Positions 46,523-57,456 are shown, counted from the first letter of the stretch. The stretch: 64,000 nucleotides of DNA from Aquimarina mycalae (GCF_029906345.1 NZ_JARYGY010000001.1:842851-906850), one strand, 5' to 3'. Numbers and translations are program-made. Notes: a model not told the origin generated them from the letters alone.

Positions 46523-48649
46523 TTAAGCGTTAACTCCTTTTGCTGCAGCAATTACTTCTTCTGAAATATTAGAAGGAGTTTCTGCATAGTGAGAAAATTC
46601 CATTGTAGATGTAGCTCTACCTGATGACAATGTTCTTAATGTAGTAACATATCCAAACATCTCAGAAAGTGGCACAGTAGCTTTCACAGTTTTAGCACCT
46701 GCTCTATCACCCATATCACTAACTTGACCTCTACGTCTGTTAAGATCACCTACGATATCACCCATATTTTCTTCTGGAGTAATAACTTCTAATTTCATAA
46801 TAGGCTCCATTATCACAGCTTTAGCCGCTTTTGCAGAATTCTTAAATCCTAACTTAGCTGCTAATTCGAATGATAACTGATCAGAATCCACATCATGATA
46901 AGAACCATCTTTTAACGTAACCTTCATTGCATCAACCTCATATCCAGCTAAAGGTCCATTTACCATAGCCATCTTGAAACCTTTTTCTATTGAAGGAATA
47001 AATTCTTTAGGAACATTACCACCTTTAATTGTAGATTCAAACTGAAGACCAACCTGACCTTCGTCAGCAGGTTCTATTGTAAATACAATATCAGCAAACT
47101 TACCACGACCACCAGACTGCTTCTTATAAACCTCTCTGTGATCTGCCGCTTGAGTAATAGCCTCTTTGTACTCTACCTGTGGTTGACCTTGATTAACCTC
47201 TACTTTAAATTCACGCTTTAATCGATCTACAATCACGTCTAAGTGAAGTTCACCCATTCCAGAAATAATAGTCTGACCTGAAGCTTCATCTGAACGCACA
47301 GTAAACGTTGGATCTTCTTCTGCTAATTTAGCTAACCCCATACCTAATTTATCCACATCAGCTTTAGTCTTAGGCTCAACCGCGATACCAATTACTGGAT
47401 CTGGAAAGTCCATAGACTCTAAAACTATAGGATGCTTTTCAGCTGTAAGTGTATCTCCTGTCTTGATAGATTTAAACCCAACAGCAGCTCCAATATCTCC
47501 AGCTTCTATATACTCAATAGCATTTTGCTTATTCGCATGCATTTGATAGATACGAGAAATACGTTCTTTTTTACCTGAACGATTGTTTAATACATAAGAA
47601 CCCGCATCTAGACGACCTGAATACGCACGGAAAAACGCCAAACGCCCAACAAATGGATCCGTTGCAATCTTAAATGCTAAAGCAGCAAATGGCTCTTTTA
47701 CATCAGGTTTACGAATTTCTTCTTGATCTGTATTAGGGTTTACTCCTACAATACCTTCTTTATCGGTTGGTGATGGCAAATAACGACATACCGCATCTAA
47801 AAGAAACTGTACTCCTTTATTTTTAAAAGCAGACCCACAAATCATAGGAATAATAGACATATCCATCACAGCAGCCCTAAGTGCAGCATGCACTTCTTCT
47901 TCTGTAATTGAATCCTCATCTTCCATAAATTTCTCAAGGAGATCTTCATCATACGCAGCAACTTCTTCAATAAGCTTACCACGTAGCATTTTTGCCTCTT
48001 CTTTTAAATCTTCAGGAATATCAACAACATCAAAAGTTGATCCCATTCCTTCTTCATGCCATACAATAGCACGATTCTTAACCAAATCAACAATTCCTTT
48101 AAAATCTTCTTCGTCACCAATATTTAAGACAATAGGCACTGCATTAGAACCTAACATATCTTTAACTTGCTGACAAACTTCCATAAAGTTAGATCCTTGA
48201 CGGTCCATTTTATTTACAAATCCAATACGCGGAACTTTGTAATTATCGGCAAGCCTCCAGTTAGTTTCTGATTGTGGCTCAACACCATCTACAGCACTAA
48301 ACAAGAACACTAGTCCATCAAGCACACGAAGAGAACGATTTACTTCAACCGTAAAATCAACGTGACCTGGAGTATCTATAATATTAAAATGATATCCTTT
48401 AGTATCCGCTACTGCTTGACCGTTTTCTGTTGGAAATTTCCATTCACAAGTTGTCGCAGCAGAAGTAATAGTAATACCTCTTTCCTGCTCTTGCTCCATC
48501 CAGTCCATTGTAGCTGCACCATCATGCACCTCACCAATCTTGTGACTAACACCCGTATAATATAAAATACGCTCTGTTGTCGTAGTTTTTCCTGCGTCAA
48601 TATGCGCAGCAATTCCTATATTTCTAGTATATTTTAAATCTCTAGCCAT
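46523..48649 (-). CDS. fusA: Elongation factor G
   Basis: This translocation GTPase has 708 aa. The G domain shows [19 protein letters not shown], switch residues [19 protein letters not shown] and NKMDRQG. Domains II to V follow, with domain IV near [10 protein letters not shown]. It lies between rpsG and rpsJ with 10-base gaps. tuf, which follows fusA in E. coli, is not in this cluster. Confidence 0.98.
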   Translation of the reverse strand: MARDLKYTRNIGIAAHIDAGKTTTTERILYYTGVSHKIGEVHDGAATMDWMEQEQERGITITSAATTCEWKFPTENGQAVADTKGYHFNIIDTPGHVDFTVEVNRSLRVLDGLVFLFSAVDGVEPQSETNWRLADNYKVPRIGFVNKMDRQGSNFMEVCQQVKDMLGSNAVPIVLNIGDEEDFKGIVDLVKNRAIVWHEEGMGSTFDVVDIPEDLKEEAKMLRGKLIEEVAAYDEDLLEKFMEDEDSITEEEVHAALRAAVMDMSIIPMICGSAFKNKGVQFLLDAVCRYLPSPTDKEGIVGVNPNTDQEEIRKPDVKEPFAALAFKIATDPFVGRLAFFRAYSGRLDAGSYVLNNRSGKKERISRIYQMHANKQNAIEYIEAGDIGAAVGFKSIKTGDTLTAEKHPIVLESMDFPDPVIGIAVEPKTKADVDKLGMGLAKLAEEDPTFTVRSDEASGQTIISGMGELHLDVIVDRLKREFKVEVNQGQPQVEYKEAITQAADHREVYKKQSGGRGKFADIVFTIEPADEGQVGLQFESTIKGGNVPKEFIPSIEKGFKMAMVNGPLAGYEVDAMKVTLKDGSYHDVDSDQLSFELAAKLGFKNSAKAAKAVIMEPIMKLEVITPEENMGDIVGDLNRRRGQVSDMGDRAGAKTVKATVPLSEMFGYVTTLRTLSSGRATSTMEFSHYAETPSNISEEVIAAAKGVNA

Positions 48650-48659
48650 TTCTTAATGA

Positions 48660-49136
48660 TTAAAATCTAAAGTGTGAGAATGCTTTATTTGCTTCAGCCA
48701 TCTTGTGAGTATCTACTCTCTTCTTAACCGCAGCTCCTTCTTCTTTTTCTGCAGCAATAATCTCTGCAGCAAGTTTTTGAGCCATAGATTTCTCATTTCT
48801 CTTACGAGAAAATTGAATCAACCACTTCATAGCGGTAGATATCTTTCTATCTGGTCTAATTGGGTTAGGAATCTGGAAGGTAGCCCCTCCAACACGACGA
48901 CTTCTTACTTCTACGTGTGGCATTACATTAGATAATGCATCTTTCCACATTTCCAAAGCAGTTTTTTCTTCGTTTTGTTTTTTCTCGTCTACGATATCGA
49001 TCGCATCATAGAAAATCTTGAAAGCAACCGATTTTTTTCCGTCCCACATCATCATGTTTACAAAACGAGTCACTAATTGATCGTTAAAACGTGGATCCGG
49101 CAAAATAGGTCTTTTTTTAGCCTTTCTTTTTCTCAT
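48660..49136 (-). CDS. rpsG: Ribosomal protein uS7
   Basis: The 158-aa head protein starts 16S 3'-domain assembly and is the str-operon repressor in E. coli. It has [20 protein letters not shown] and the conserved [14 protein letters not shown] hairpin. It lies 23 bases after rpsL and 10 before fusA. Confidence 0.98.
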   Translation of the reverse strand: MRKRKAKKRPILPDPRFNDQLVTRFVNMMMWDGKKSVAFKIFYDAIDIVDEKKQNEEKTALEMWKDALSNVMPHVEVRSRRVGGATFQIPNPIRPDRKISTAMKWLIQFSRKRNEKSMAQKLAAEIIAAEKEEGAAVKKRVDTHKMAEANKAFSHFRF

Positions 49137-49159
49137 GTCTTCTTCTTAAAGTTTTTTAA

Positions 49160-49534
49160 TTACTTCTTAGGGCGTTTTGCACCATACTTAGATCTACGTT
49201 GTGTTCTTCCTTCTACACCTGCGGTGTCTAAGGCTCCACGAACAATGTGATATCTAACTCCTGGTAAATCTTTTACCCTTCCACCTCTAACTAATACTAT
49301 CGAGTGCTCCTGTAGATTGTGACCTTCACCACCGATGTATGCGTTTACTTCTTTACCATTTGTTAACCTAACACGAGCTACTTTACGCATAGCTGAATTT
49401 GGTTTTTTTGGTGTAGTAGTATAAACACGCGTACAAACACCGCGGCGTTGCGGGCACGAATCCAAAGCAGCCGATTTACTCTTCTTAGTTATTTTGGCTC
49501 TACCTTTTCTTACTAATTGTGAAATTGTTGGCAT
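49160..49534 (-). CDS. rpsL: Ribosomal protein uS12
   Basis: The 124-aa decoding-centre protein is the first gene of the cluster. The two loops where streptomycin-resistance changes arise look wild type: [12 protein letters not shown] keeps its lysines and [12 protein letters not shown] keeps the lysine after GGRV. A near-consensus promoter lies 58-88 bases upstream (49592-49622). Confidence 0.98.
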   Translation of the reverse strand: MPTISQLVRKGRAKITKKSKSAALDSCPQRRGVCTRVYTTTPKKPNSAMRKVARVRLTNGKEVNAYIGGEGHNLQEHSIVLVRGGRVKDLPGVRYHIVRGALDTAGVEGRTQRRSKYGAKRPKK

Positions 49535-49591
49535 AATTTGCTTTACACTATTTTTAAAATAATTTTTAAATTACCTCTTTTATGAGGGCTG

Positions 49592-49622
49592 CAAAGGTAG
49601 AAATATTTTTCAGCAATTCAAA
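49592..49622 (-). promoter_or_regulatory. Main promoter of the str-S10-spc-alpha cluster
   Basis: On the minus strand, TTTG (49622-49619) and TACCTTTG (49599-49592) are 19 bases apart, an almost perfect Bacteroidota housekeeping promoter. Transcription should start near 49585, giving a leader of about 50 bases that contains CCTC/GAGG complementary segments (49574-49587). Confidence 0.75.
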
Positions 49623-49719
49623 TCCTAACGCATTAATTTTCAAATACATTTAAAATCATATTATTTAACCGTAAGAAATCCCACTATTTTCCGTTATTTT
49701 GATATCATTAAAATCCAAG

Positions 49720-51414
49720 TTGAAAACATCTTTATTTTATTTATTTGTCCTTAATATATGTATACATTCTTTTTGCTATGCACAAAACCCCATTCTAACA
49801 CTCTCTATTAAAGGAAAAGACTCCACAGAAACTTCTAGCATTGAAAGCCTTTTTTATCAAAAAAAGTTTGAAAACTTTTCTGATTTGCAAAAAGAAATTA
49901 AAACTGTTCAATCCAGCTTATTAAAGCTTGGATACCTTGACCTTACAAACATTGAAGTCAAAAGAACATCAGATTCAACAATCACAAGCTACTTAGAACT
50001 TAACACTAAGTACAACAATTTAACCATTGACTACAATAATCAATCAATTCCCAAAGAACTCCTTAAACCAATAGCAACCTCTGTAACAAATAGTCAATTC
50101 ACAATTCCTTTTACAAAAACAGAAGAAACCCTACAATACCTAACCAACTACCTAGTTAACCAGGGAAACACCTTTAGTAATTTATCACTTATAGAAATTA
50201 AGAAAAAAGAAAGCAATGTTTTTGCAACCCTTATAAGTTCAAAAACCCAAACCAGAACAATTGACGATATCATCATTAAAGGCTATAGCAAATTCTCCCC
50301 TTCGTACCTGAAATATAATAGCAGAATAAAAAAAGGAGACGTGTTTACAAAAAAGAACATCCTAGACAAGTCCTTAACAATTGATAATCTAGGTTTTGCA
50401 AAAAACATAAAACCACCCGAAGTTTTATTCAACAAGGACTCCACAAAAGTATATTTATACTTAGAAAAAGTCAGTGCCAATACCTTTGATGGGTTTCTTG
50501 GGTTTTCAAGTGACACAGATTCTGGAAACCTTGAGCTAAATGGATATTTAAACCTAAACCTTATTAATAACCTAAACTTTGGTGAGCGACTCAATTTAAC
50601 ATACAAAAGTGACGGAAACGAACAACAACGATTTCAAGCCCAAATCTCATTACCATATATACTAAAGACACCAATAGGTATTGATGCTGGAATAAATATT
50701 TTCAAAAAAGATTCAAGTTTTCTTATTACAGAACAAAACATAAAGTTAAAATACCTTATTACTAACAGGAATAGTTTATCTGTAGGATACAAAGGCATTA
50801 CATCAGATAACCTCCTAGACATACCACAACCCTCCTTAAACATAAACAACTACTCATCTTCATTCTATGGAGTCAGTTTTAATCACACAAAAAAACAGAA
50901 CAACACTTTATTTCCAATAGAAAACCTATATGAAATCACTGCAGAATTTGGTTCTAGAAAAACAGAAACCGAAACTATTAACCAGATAAAGGGCAGCATT
51001 AATCTCAGACACACCTTTAAGCTCAATCAACGAAATTCTATTTTATTAAACAATTCTGCTGCTGCAATTTTCTCGGATAACTTATTTACAAATGAACTTT
51101 TTAGATTCGGAGGCATTAATTCTATCAGAGGTTTTGAAGAAAATAGTATCATCGCTTCCTTGTTCAATGTATTAAATACTGAATACCAATATATCCTATC
51201 TCAAAATCTTTACATACATTCCATCATTGATTACTCATATCTAGAAGATGAAAGCAACGATATCTCTGATAACCTAACTAGTTTTGGCTTTGGATTAGGC
51301 CTCAATACACAGGCAGGGTTATTTAGAATTATCTTTGCCAATGGAAAAAACAGTGATTCCAACTTTCAATTCTCAAACACTAAAGTCCACATCAGTTTAA
51401 ACGCTAGGTTTTAA
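49720..51414 (+). CDS. Omp85-family outer membrane protein (BamA/TamA-like)
   Basis: The product is an outer-membrane beta-barrel with an N-terminal periplasmic part containing POTRA-like segments (for example IDDIIIKGYSKFSPSYLKYN) followed by the barrel. The Omp85/TPS signature is present as FGGINSIRGFEEN, and the last residue is Phe (LNARF). I chose the TTG at 49720, which gives a compact signal peptide (KTSLFYLFVLNICIHSFCYAQ-like region). An in-frame TTG at 49699 would add 7 residues, and no ATG fits. It is shorter (about 564 aa) than BamA, so it is an accessory member. It is divergent from the ribosomal cluster and precedes a SusC operon. Confidence 0.82.
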   Translation: MKTSLFYLFVLNICIHSFCYAQNPILTLSIKGKDSTETSSIESLFYQKKFENFSDLQKEIKTVQSSLLKLGYLDLTNIEVKRTSDSTITSYLELNTKYNNLTIDYNNQSIPKELLKPIATSVTNSQFTIPFTKTEETLQYLTNYLVNQGNTFSNLSLIEIKKKESNVFATLISSKTQTRTIDDIIIKGYSKFSPSYLKYNSRIKKGDVFTKKNILDKSLTIDNLGFAKNIKPPEVLFNKDSTKVYLYLEKVSANTFDGFLGFSSDTDSGNLELNGYLNLNLINNLNFGERLNLTYKSDGNEQQRFQAQISLPYILKTPIGIDAGINIFKKDSSFLITEQNIKLKYLITNRNSLSVGYKGITSDNLLDIPQPSLNINNYSSSFYGVSFNHTKKQNNTLFPIENLYEITAEFGSRKTETETINQIKGSINLRHTFKLNQRNSILLNNSAAAIFSDNLFTNELFRFGGINSIRGFEENSIIASLFNVLNTEYQYILSQNLYIHSIIDYSYLEDESNDISDNLTSFGFGLGLNTQAGLFRIIFANGKNSDSNFQFSNTKVHISLNARF

Positions 51415-51497
51415 TTGTTAAAAAAATGATTTTTTATCAAATTATACTAATTTAACTAATTAATCCTCAACGATTAACCATTTAATTGTCAATAAAG

Positions 51498-51542
51498 TTG
51501 TTTTATTAGATTCTTTTGCAGAATTTTGGAATTGGCTAATTC
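51498..51542 (+). promoter_or_regulatory. SusC promoter with GGCTAATTC start-site element (copy 1)
   Basis: TTG (51498-51500), a 20-base spacer, GAATTTTG (51521-51528), 5 bases, then GGCTAATTC (51534-51542). The same layout recurs at 59815-59859 before the second susC gene. Transcription is expected to start in or near GGCTAATTC, 18 bases before the ATG. Confidence 0.6.
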
Positions 51543-51559
51543 TAATAATTTAAACAATA

Positions 51560-54500
51560 ATGAAATCACCAACAAAGCGAATTCTAATGCTTTTTCTAGC
51601 ATTAGTCGCGCAAATTTCGTTTGCGCAAGAAAGTACCATAACTGGTAAAGTCACAGACGATCAAGGTTTACCCTTACCAGGCGTAAACATTGTCGTAAAA
51701 AACACAAACAACGGAACTCAAACTGATTTTGATGGAATTTATTCTATTGAATCATCTCAAGGAAGTGTACTTGTATTTAGTTACCTCGGTTTTTCTGACA
51801 AAGAAGTGACAGTAGGAAGTAGTACTACTATTAATGTACAACTAGAACCTTCGGCTGCTCAATTAGAAGAAGTTGTCGTAACAGCGCAAGGTATACGAAG
51901 AGAGAAAAAAGCTCTTGGATATGCAGTTAGTACTGTAAAAAGCGATGATCTTGAGCAAAAAGCCGATACGGATATCGGTAAAATACTTAGAGGTAAAGCC
52001 TCTGGTGTTAGAATTACTGGTACAGGAGGTGTTTCTGGATCAGGAGCGAATATTATCATTCGTGGTACATCTTCTATTACTGGTGGTAACCAACCTCTAT
52101 TTGTAGTAGATGGTGTTCCTTTTGATGGATCTTCAGGAGGAGCTAATCAAGATGCATCATCGGGGAGTTTCCAATCAGGAAATGTTAGTAGTAGATTTGC
52201 TGATCTTGACCCTAATAATATTGAGAGTGTAAGTATCCTTAAAGGATTAAGTGCAACAGCATTATATGGTGGACAAGGAAGAAATGGGGTGATTTTAATC
52301 ACTACCAAATCTGGAACCAGTGCTCGTAAGAAATTCGAATTCACTGTAAATCAGTCGGTTTTCCTTAACGACATTGTATTACCTGATTACCAAGACACTT
52401 GGGGTAATGGATTCCAAAATGTTTACGGAGCTTTCTTTAGTAACTGGGGAGCAAGGTTTGACAGTCAAGAAACAATCCCTAATGCCTTTAGAACTTCTAT
52501 TAACAATAATTTTGATGGTATTGAACCATCTGTATTATTCCCAGATAGACCTGAATTAGATAATCCAAACGTAGTATACAGACCTTATGATAGTCAAAAA
52601 GCATTCTTTAAAACAGGTGTTATCTCTACTACTTCTATAAATGCATCTGGTTCTATAGGCGACAAAGGATCTATAAACGCTTCTTATGCACATACAAATG
52701 ACGAAGGTTTCATCCCTAACAACTCCTTAACTAGAAATAATATTTCTTTTGGAGGAACATATAAGTTTGATAATAAATTTACTGTTTCTGGTAAATTCAA
52801 TTATGCAAGAACCAACATTCAATCTCCTTTTACTGATGCATCTACTGGTAGTGATGTTGCTCTTTCTACAGCAGGTACTGGAGGTATTCAATCAATTTGG
52901 AACATATTATACCTTCCAAGAAGTGTTGATATCAACGATCCTTTCCAACACCCAGTAACAGGTGAGAGTTTATGGTATCGTGGTGGAAATGACAGAACAA
53001 ACCCTAGATGGACTCTTAACAACACTAGAGATACTAATTCTACTGATAGACTTTTTAGTAATTTCAATGTTTCTTATGATCTAAAAGATTGGTTAAAATT
53101 AACTTACAGAGTAGGATTAGATAATCAAAACGTAAGAGCTCAACGTTCTATTAACAAGGGGTCTAAAGATGGTATACATCCTACAGGATATTTACAAGTT
53201 ACGAATTCAAGATTCACGATTTGGGATCACTCTATATTAGCTGGTATCGACAAACAATTATCAGAAAACTTTAATCTTCAAGGAACAGTTGGAGGAACTT
53301 TTCAAAGTAGAATTGGAACTTCAGACGGTGTAGAAGGAAGAGATCAAATTATTTTTGGACTTCAAAACATTGGTAATTATGCGAATGCAAGTGGAATTAT
53401 TGAAGGAACTCTTTTCCCTCTAAACACAGTTTCGTATCAAAGTTATTCTGAAGAAAACAATATAGCTGCATATGTATCTGCAACAGTTGGATTTAAAGAC
53501 TATCTTTATTTGAATGCATCAGCAAGAAACGAGTGGACTTCTACTTTGGAAACTGCAAATAGATCACAATTCTCTCCAGGTGTTAGTGCTTCATTTATAC
53601 CTACCTCTGCTTTTAAAGGAATAAAATCTCAGAATGGACTTAACTTCTTAAAGTTGAGAATGGGATATGGAACTTCTCCAGGTTTCCCTACTCCATATAA
53701 CACAAGAAATGTATTATCACTTGTACCAAACGCATTTGCTGGTAACATCACAACAACTAGTGTTAATAATTTTCTTGCAAACCCTGATTTAAGACCAGAA
53801 CTATCAAAAGAATTTGAAGCTGGTATTGATGCTCGTTTCTTTGATAATAGAATTGGTTTTGAAATCACTTACTATAACAGAGATACTGAAGATCAAATCA
53901 TAGCAAGACCTCTTGCACCAGAAACAGGTTTCACATCTACTTTTACTAATGTAGGTAACGTTATCAATGAGGGTATAGAGATTACATATGATATCACTCC
54001 TGTAAGAACTGAAAATTTCAGATGGAATATCTCAGGAAGTTATACTAATAACCAAAGTGAAGTTAAAGGTCTTGATGAAGGAGAGCAGATATTATACGGT
54101 GGTATATTCGCAACTCCAGCTAATGCAGCAATTAACGGAGAGCAATTAGGAGTTATCGTTGGAACAAGAGTCCTAAGAGATGCTGACGGGAATTTCCTAA
54201 TTGATGAAAATGGAGAATGGATTCAGGATCCAACAAACGGAATCATAGGTGATCCAAATCCTAAATGGTTTATGACTATTAACAATGGTATTAAATGGAA
54301 AAACGTTTCCTTTAATATGCAATGGGAATACCAACAAGGAGGAGACATATATGCTACTACAGTAGGAGCACTTGTAGGAAGAGGTTTAGTTGAGGATACT
54401 GATTTTGATAGAACTCAAGGAATTATCTTACCTGGAATTAGACAATCAACAGGGCAACCAAATGATATTCAGATTACATCTACTGAAGCTTATTTTAATA

Positions 54501-54793
54501 ATATAGGTTTTGGTTTGGATGAGCAATTAATTTATGATGCTTCACACGTAAGGTTAAGAGAAGCTTCTCTTAGCTATAGTTTATCTGACAAATGGTTAAA
54601 AAACACTCCTTTCGGATCTGTTTCTTTAACTTTAGCTGGTCAAAACTTATTTGTAAAAGCATTTAATGTACCATCTAGTGTTAATTACGATCCTGAACTT
54701 AATAGTTTAGGAGTAGGAAATTCTCAAGGGTTTGATTATTTAACCTCTTGGAATTCGAGAAGATATGGTATGAGCGTTAAATTAACATTCTAA
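51560..54793 (+). CDS. SusC/RagA-type TonB-dependent transporter (first)
   Basis: The 1077-aa outer-membrane importer works with a SusD lid. The signal peptide ends near ISFAQ. A carboxypeptidase-like regulatory domain is at about 25-100 (ITGKVTDDQGLPLPGVNIVV), followed by the TonB box area LEEVVVTAQG and the plug with IIRGTSSITGGNQPLFVVDG and LKGLSATALYGGQGRNGVI. The barrel ends YGMSVKLTF. The susD gene follows after 11 bases. Its first 100 residues are closely similar to those of the SusC at 59.9 kb, while the barrels differ. The substrate may be a glycan, peptide or other polymer fragment. Confidence 0.95.
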   Translation: MKSPTKRILMLFLALVAQISFAQESTITGKVTDDQGLPLPGVNIVVKNTNNGTQTDFDGIYSIESSQGSVLVFSYLGFSDKEVTVGSSTTINVQLEPSAAQLEEVVVTAQGIRREKKALGYAVSTVKSDDLEQKADTDIGKILRGKASGVRITGTGGVSGSGANIIIRGTSSITGGNQPLFVVDGVPFDGSSGGANQDASSGSFQSGNVSSRFADLDPNNIESVSILKGLSATALYGGQGRNGVILITTKSGTSARKKFEFTVNQSVFLNDIVLPDYQDTWGNGFQNVYGAFFSNWGARFDSQETIPNAFRTSINNNFDGIEPSVLFPDRPELDNPNVVYRPYDSQKAFFKTGVISTTSINASGSIGDKGSINASYAHTNDEGFIPNNSLTRNNISFGGTYKFDNKFTVSGKFNYARTNIQSPFTDASTGSDVALSTAGTGGIQSIWNILYLPRSVDINDPFQHPVTGESLWYRGGNDRTNPRWTLNNTRDTNSTDRLFSNFNVSYDLKDWLKLTYRVGLDNQNVRAQRSINKGSKDGIHPTGYLQVTNSRFTIWDHSILAGIDKQLSENFNLQGTVGGTFQSRIGTSDGVEGRDQIIFGLQNIGNYANASGIIEGTLFPLNTVSYQSYSEENNIAAYVSATVGFKDYLYLNASARNEWTSTLETANRSQFSPGVSASFIPTSAFKGIKSQNGLNFLKLRMGYGTSPGFPTPYNTRNVLSLVPNAFAGNITTTSVNNFLANPDLRPELSKEFEAGIDARFFDNRIGFEITYYNRDTEDQIIARPLAPETGFTSTFTNVGNVINEGIEITYDITPVRTENFRWNISGSYTNNQSEVKGLDEGEQILYGGIFATPANAAINGEQLGVIVGTRVLRDADGNFLIDENGEWIQDPTNGIIGDPNPKWFMTINNGIKWKNVSFNMQWEYQQGGDIYATTVGALVGRGLVEDTDFDRTQGIILPGIRQSTGQPNDIQITSTEAYFNNIGFGLDEQLIYDASHVRLREASLSYSLSDKWLKNTPFGSVSLTLAGQNLFVKAFNVPSSVNYDPELNSLGVGNSQGFDYLTSWNSRRYGMSVKLTF

Positions 54794-54804
54794 AAAAATT
54801 AAAA

Positions 54805-56481
54805 ATGAAAAAAATCAAAAATAATATCATATGGTTGTTCGCGATGATGATTGTTATATCGTCGTGTGAAACCACTGAATTGGATCTTTTAAGTGATCCT
54901 AATGCCCCAGTTCCTGAAGCTATTGATGTAAACTTTACATTAAATAGCATTGAATTAAATTTTTCAGAATTCTTCGAAAGTGTAACATCCGCAGGAGCAG
55001 ATGCTGTTCGACTAGAATATATGTTCGATACATATGAGGCAAATTTTAATAACACAAATGCTGATTTATCAGGAGCATGGACTACTGCATATGCAGGTAT
55101 ATTAAAAGACGTTGACGCCGTAACTCGTTTATCTGAAGAAGGTGGTGATTTCTATGTTCAAGCAGGAATCGCCAAAATAATTAGAGCATACACTCTAATG
55201 ACATTAGTTGATTATTTTGGCCCAGTACCTTTATCAGAAGCTTTACAAGGAGAAACTGGAGTTGTTTTTCCTAATACAGATGCTCCAGAAGATGTATATG
55301 CAGCAGCATTACAAGATCTTAATGACGCATTGGCGGATTTTGCTTTAACTACACTTAATCCTCCAACTACTGATCTACTTTATGGTACAGACACCGCTAA
55401 GTGGACAAAATTGGTTAATACGTTAAAATTAAAGTACTACCTTAATACAAGATTAATAAATCAAGCAGAAGCTGCCACTGAAATTCAAACTCTTATTACT
55501 GAGGATAATTTCATTTCAAGTAGTGATGATAACTTTTTATGGAGAGCTGTTAGTAGTAACCTGCCTCAGAGTAGACATCAATATTATATAGATGAATATC
55601 TTGCTGCGAGTACAGGAGATTATATTTCTAATTACCTAATGTGGACACTTACTGTAGAAAAAGGTATTGATGACCCAAGGTTACGTTATTATGTATATCG
55701 TCAGGTTGATGCTTTCCCTACTGATCCTGCTACATTAGATAATGAAATTGATTGTTGGAATGATCCTAGACCAGCTTCTTATGGTCCTATTGATATGATT
55801 TCTGCGGCACCATTACCATTCTGTTCATTATTTGGCAGAGGAGATGGATATTGGGGTAGAGATCATGCAGAAGCTGATGGAATACCACCAGACAATTCAA
55901 AAAGAGCAACTTACGGAGTATATCCTGCAGGAGGAAAATTTGATGATGATGATGCTGAAGATATTGACCCAGGAGATGGTCTTGATGGAGCTGGTATATG
56001 GCCGATCATGACAGATTCTTTTGTTGCCTTTATGCGAGCAGAAGCTGCACTTTATTTAGGCACAACAGATGATGCCAGAATGATGTTAGAAACTGGAATA
56101 AGAGCTTCTATTGCTAATGTTACTGGATTTTTACCAAACCCTGGTGATTTCACAAATATTCCAACTGCAACAGATATTGACGATTATGTAACTGCAGCAC
56201 TTGCTTTATATGATGCAGCAGCATCTGACGATGAGCGTATGAATGTTATAGGAAAAGAATACTGGATCTCGTTGTTTGGTAATGGAGTTGAAGCATACAA
56301 CCTATACAGACGTACAGGAGCACCTAACAACCTACAACCAACACTTTTAGGAACTGGAAGTTTCCCAAGATCTTTCTTATATCCTAATGTAGTAGTGGAT
56401 AGAAATCCAAACATCCAACAAAAAGCAGATTTGACCGTTCAAACTTTTTGGGATAATAACCCAGCTGGTTTTATTCAATAA
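54805..56481 (+). CDS. SusD/RagB-family nutrient-binding outer membrane lipoprotein (first)
   Basis: This 558-aa surface lipoprotein (lipobox Cys21, VISSCET) is the lid partner of the preceding SusC. It is of the SusD-like 2 type: an early DPNAP segment, TPR-like helices with IAKIIRAYTLMTLVDYFGPVPLSEA, and a late SLFGNGVEAYNLYRRTGAPNNLQP. It has acidic loops (DDDDAEDIDPGDG) that may bind calcium. It is in one operon with the neighbouring SusC and the following lipoprotein. Confidence 0.94.
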   Translation: MKKIKNNIIWLFAMMIVISSCETTELDLLSDPNAPVPEAIDVNFTLNSIELNFSEFFESVTSAGADAVRLEYMFDTYEANFNNTNADLSGAWTTAYAGILKDVDAVTRLSEEGGDFYVQAGIAKIIRAYTLMTLVDYFGPVPLSEALQGETGVVFPNTDAPEDVYAAALQDLNDALADFALTTLNPPTTDLLYGTDTAKWTKLVNTLKLKYYLNTRLINQAEAATEIQTLITEDNFISSSDDNFLWRAVSSNLPQSRHQYYIDEYLAASTGDYISNYLMWTLTVEKGIDDPRLRYYVYRQVDAFPTDPATLDNEIDCWNDPRPASYGPIDMISAAPLPFCSLFGRGDGYWGRDHAEADGIPPDNSKRATYGVYPAGGKFDDDDAEDIDPGDGLDGAGIWPIMTDSFVAFMRAEAALYLGTTDDARMMLETGIRASIANVTGFLPNPGDFTNIPTATDIDDYVTAALALYDAAASDDERMNVIGKEYWISLFGNGVEAYNLYRRTGAPNNLQPTLLGTGSFPRSFLYPNVVVDRNPNIQQKADLTVQTFWDNNPAGFIQ

Positions 56482-56502
56482 TTAACGTATTAAAACAGAA
56501 AG

Positions 56503-57402
56503 ATGAAAAATTTTAAATATAAATCACTATTAATAATGGCCTTTTCCGCGTTGGTAATGTGGAATTGTTCTGATGACGATAAGCTCCCTGTAGATTTTGA
56601 TGAACTTCAAGTTAGTGGCGGTGCTTTTGCTACTGAAATTGGTTCAGAAGGACTGACTAACATCAATAAGCTAGATCCAGGCACTTCTACCTTTTCTAAA
56701 AGCTACCAATTAATCACTCCAAATGGAGGTACTGATATCTCTAGAATAGATGTTTATGTTAGCTACACAGGTTTAAATGCATCTGCAGATGAAGCTCTTT
56801 TAACTACAATTAATTCAGATAGCTTCACAAATACAGGAGAATATCCAGAAGTTTTAGTTTCTATAAATGGAGCGGATATCCTAAGTGCTTTAGGTGTATC
56901 TCCTACAGTTTTAGAAGGAGGAGACACATTTGACTTTAGGTTAGCTGTAACCAATCCTAATGGAACTTTCACTGATGTAAGTGCAAATTTTGACAATCAA
57001 TCTGCAGATCACACATTTGCCGCTACAGTTGTTTGTGAACTTCCTGAAGTTCCTGCTGGTGACTGGATCGTTCAGATGGGAGACAGCTACGGTGATGGAT
57101 GGCAAACAACCTCTGGAAATGGAGGACCTGGAATCACTATAACATTAAATGATGGAACAGTTCTAGAAGTTGGACTTTGTACACCTTACGAAGCTAACTC
57201 ATTCCCTTGTGTAAATGAATCAAGCGCTGGATCGGATACAGTTACAATACCTCCTGGTACTACATCTGCTGAATGGTTTTTCCCTGGAGATTTTTGGGGT
57301 GAAATTTCTTTCACAATACAAGCACCAAGTGGTAACGTTGTAGCATCGTATACTCCAGGATCTCCAGCAGGTCCAATTCCGTTAAACTTATGTAACGAAT
57401 AA
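56503..57402 (+). CDS. Unknown surface lipoprotein in the first SusCD operon
   Basis: This 299-aa lipoprotein (Cys22, MWNCSDDDK) lies 21 bases after susD and before a strong terminator, so it is the third gene of the operon. I do not recognise the N-terminal beta-rich part (residues 25-180). The C-terminal part (about 185-298) has the MGDSYGDGWQTT motif followed by a beta-sandwich-like stretch with four Cys. I recall similar DSYGDGW modules from secreted bacterial and algal proteins. It probably binds the same ligand at the cell surface, in the position of SusE or SusF. Confidence 0.75.
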   Translation: MKNFKYKSLLIMAFSALVMWNCSDDDKLPVDFDELQVSGGAFATEIGSEGLTNINKLDPGTSTFSKSYQLITPNGGTDISRIDVYVSYTGLNASADEALLTTINSDSFTNTGEYPEVLVSINGADILSALGVSPTVLEGGDTFDFRLAVTNPNGTFTDVSANFDNQSADHTFAATVVCELPEVPAGDWIVQMGDSYGDGWQTTSGNGGPGITITLNDGTVLEVGLCTPYEANSFPCVNESSAGSDTVTIPPGTTSAEWFFPGDFWGEISFTIQAPSGNVVASYTPGSPAGPIPLNLCNE

Positions 57403-57427
57403 TATTTGTTTTTCACAATTTATACTA

Positions 57428-57456
57428 AAAGGCTGCCCTGTGGCAGCCTTTTTTTT
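57428..57456 (+). terminator. Intrinsic terminator of the first SusCD operon
   Basis: A 10-bp perfect stem (57428-57437 with 57442-57451, core GGCTGCC/GGCAGCC) has a 4-base loop and runs into eight T. It lies 26 bases after the lipoprotein stop. Confidence 0.92.

Noticed and set aside
46513..46551. Extended start for rpsJ at 46551
   Set aside because: It would overlap fusA and add 13 residues not seen in S10 proteins.
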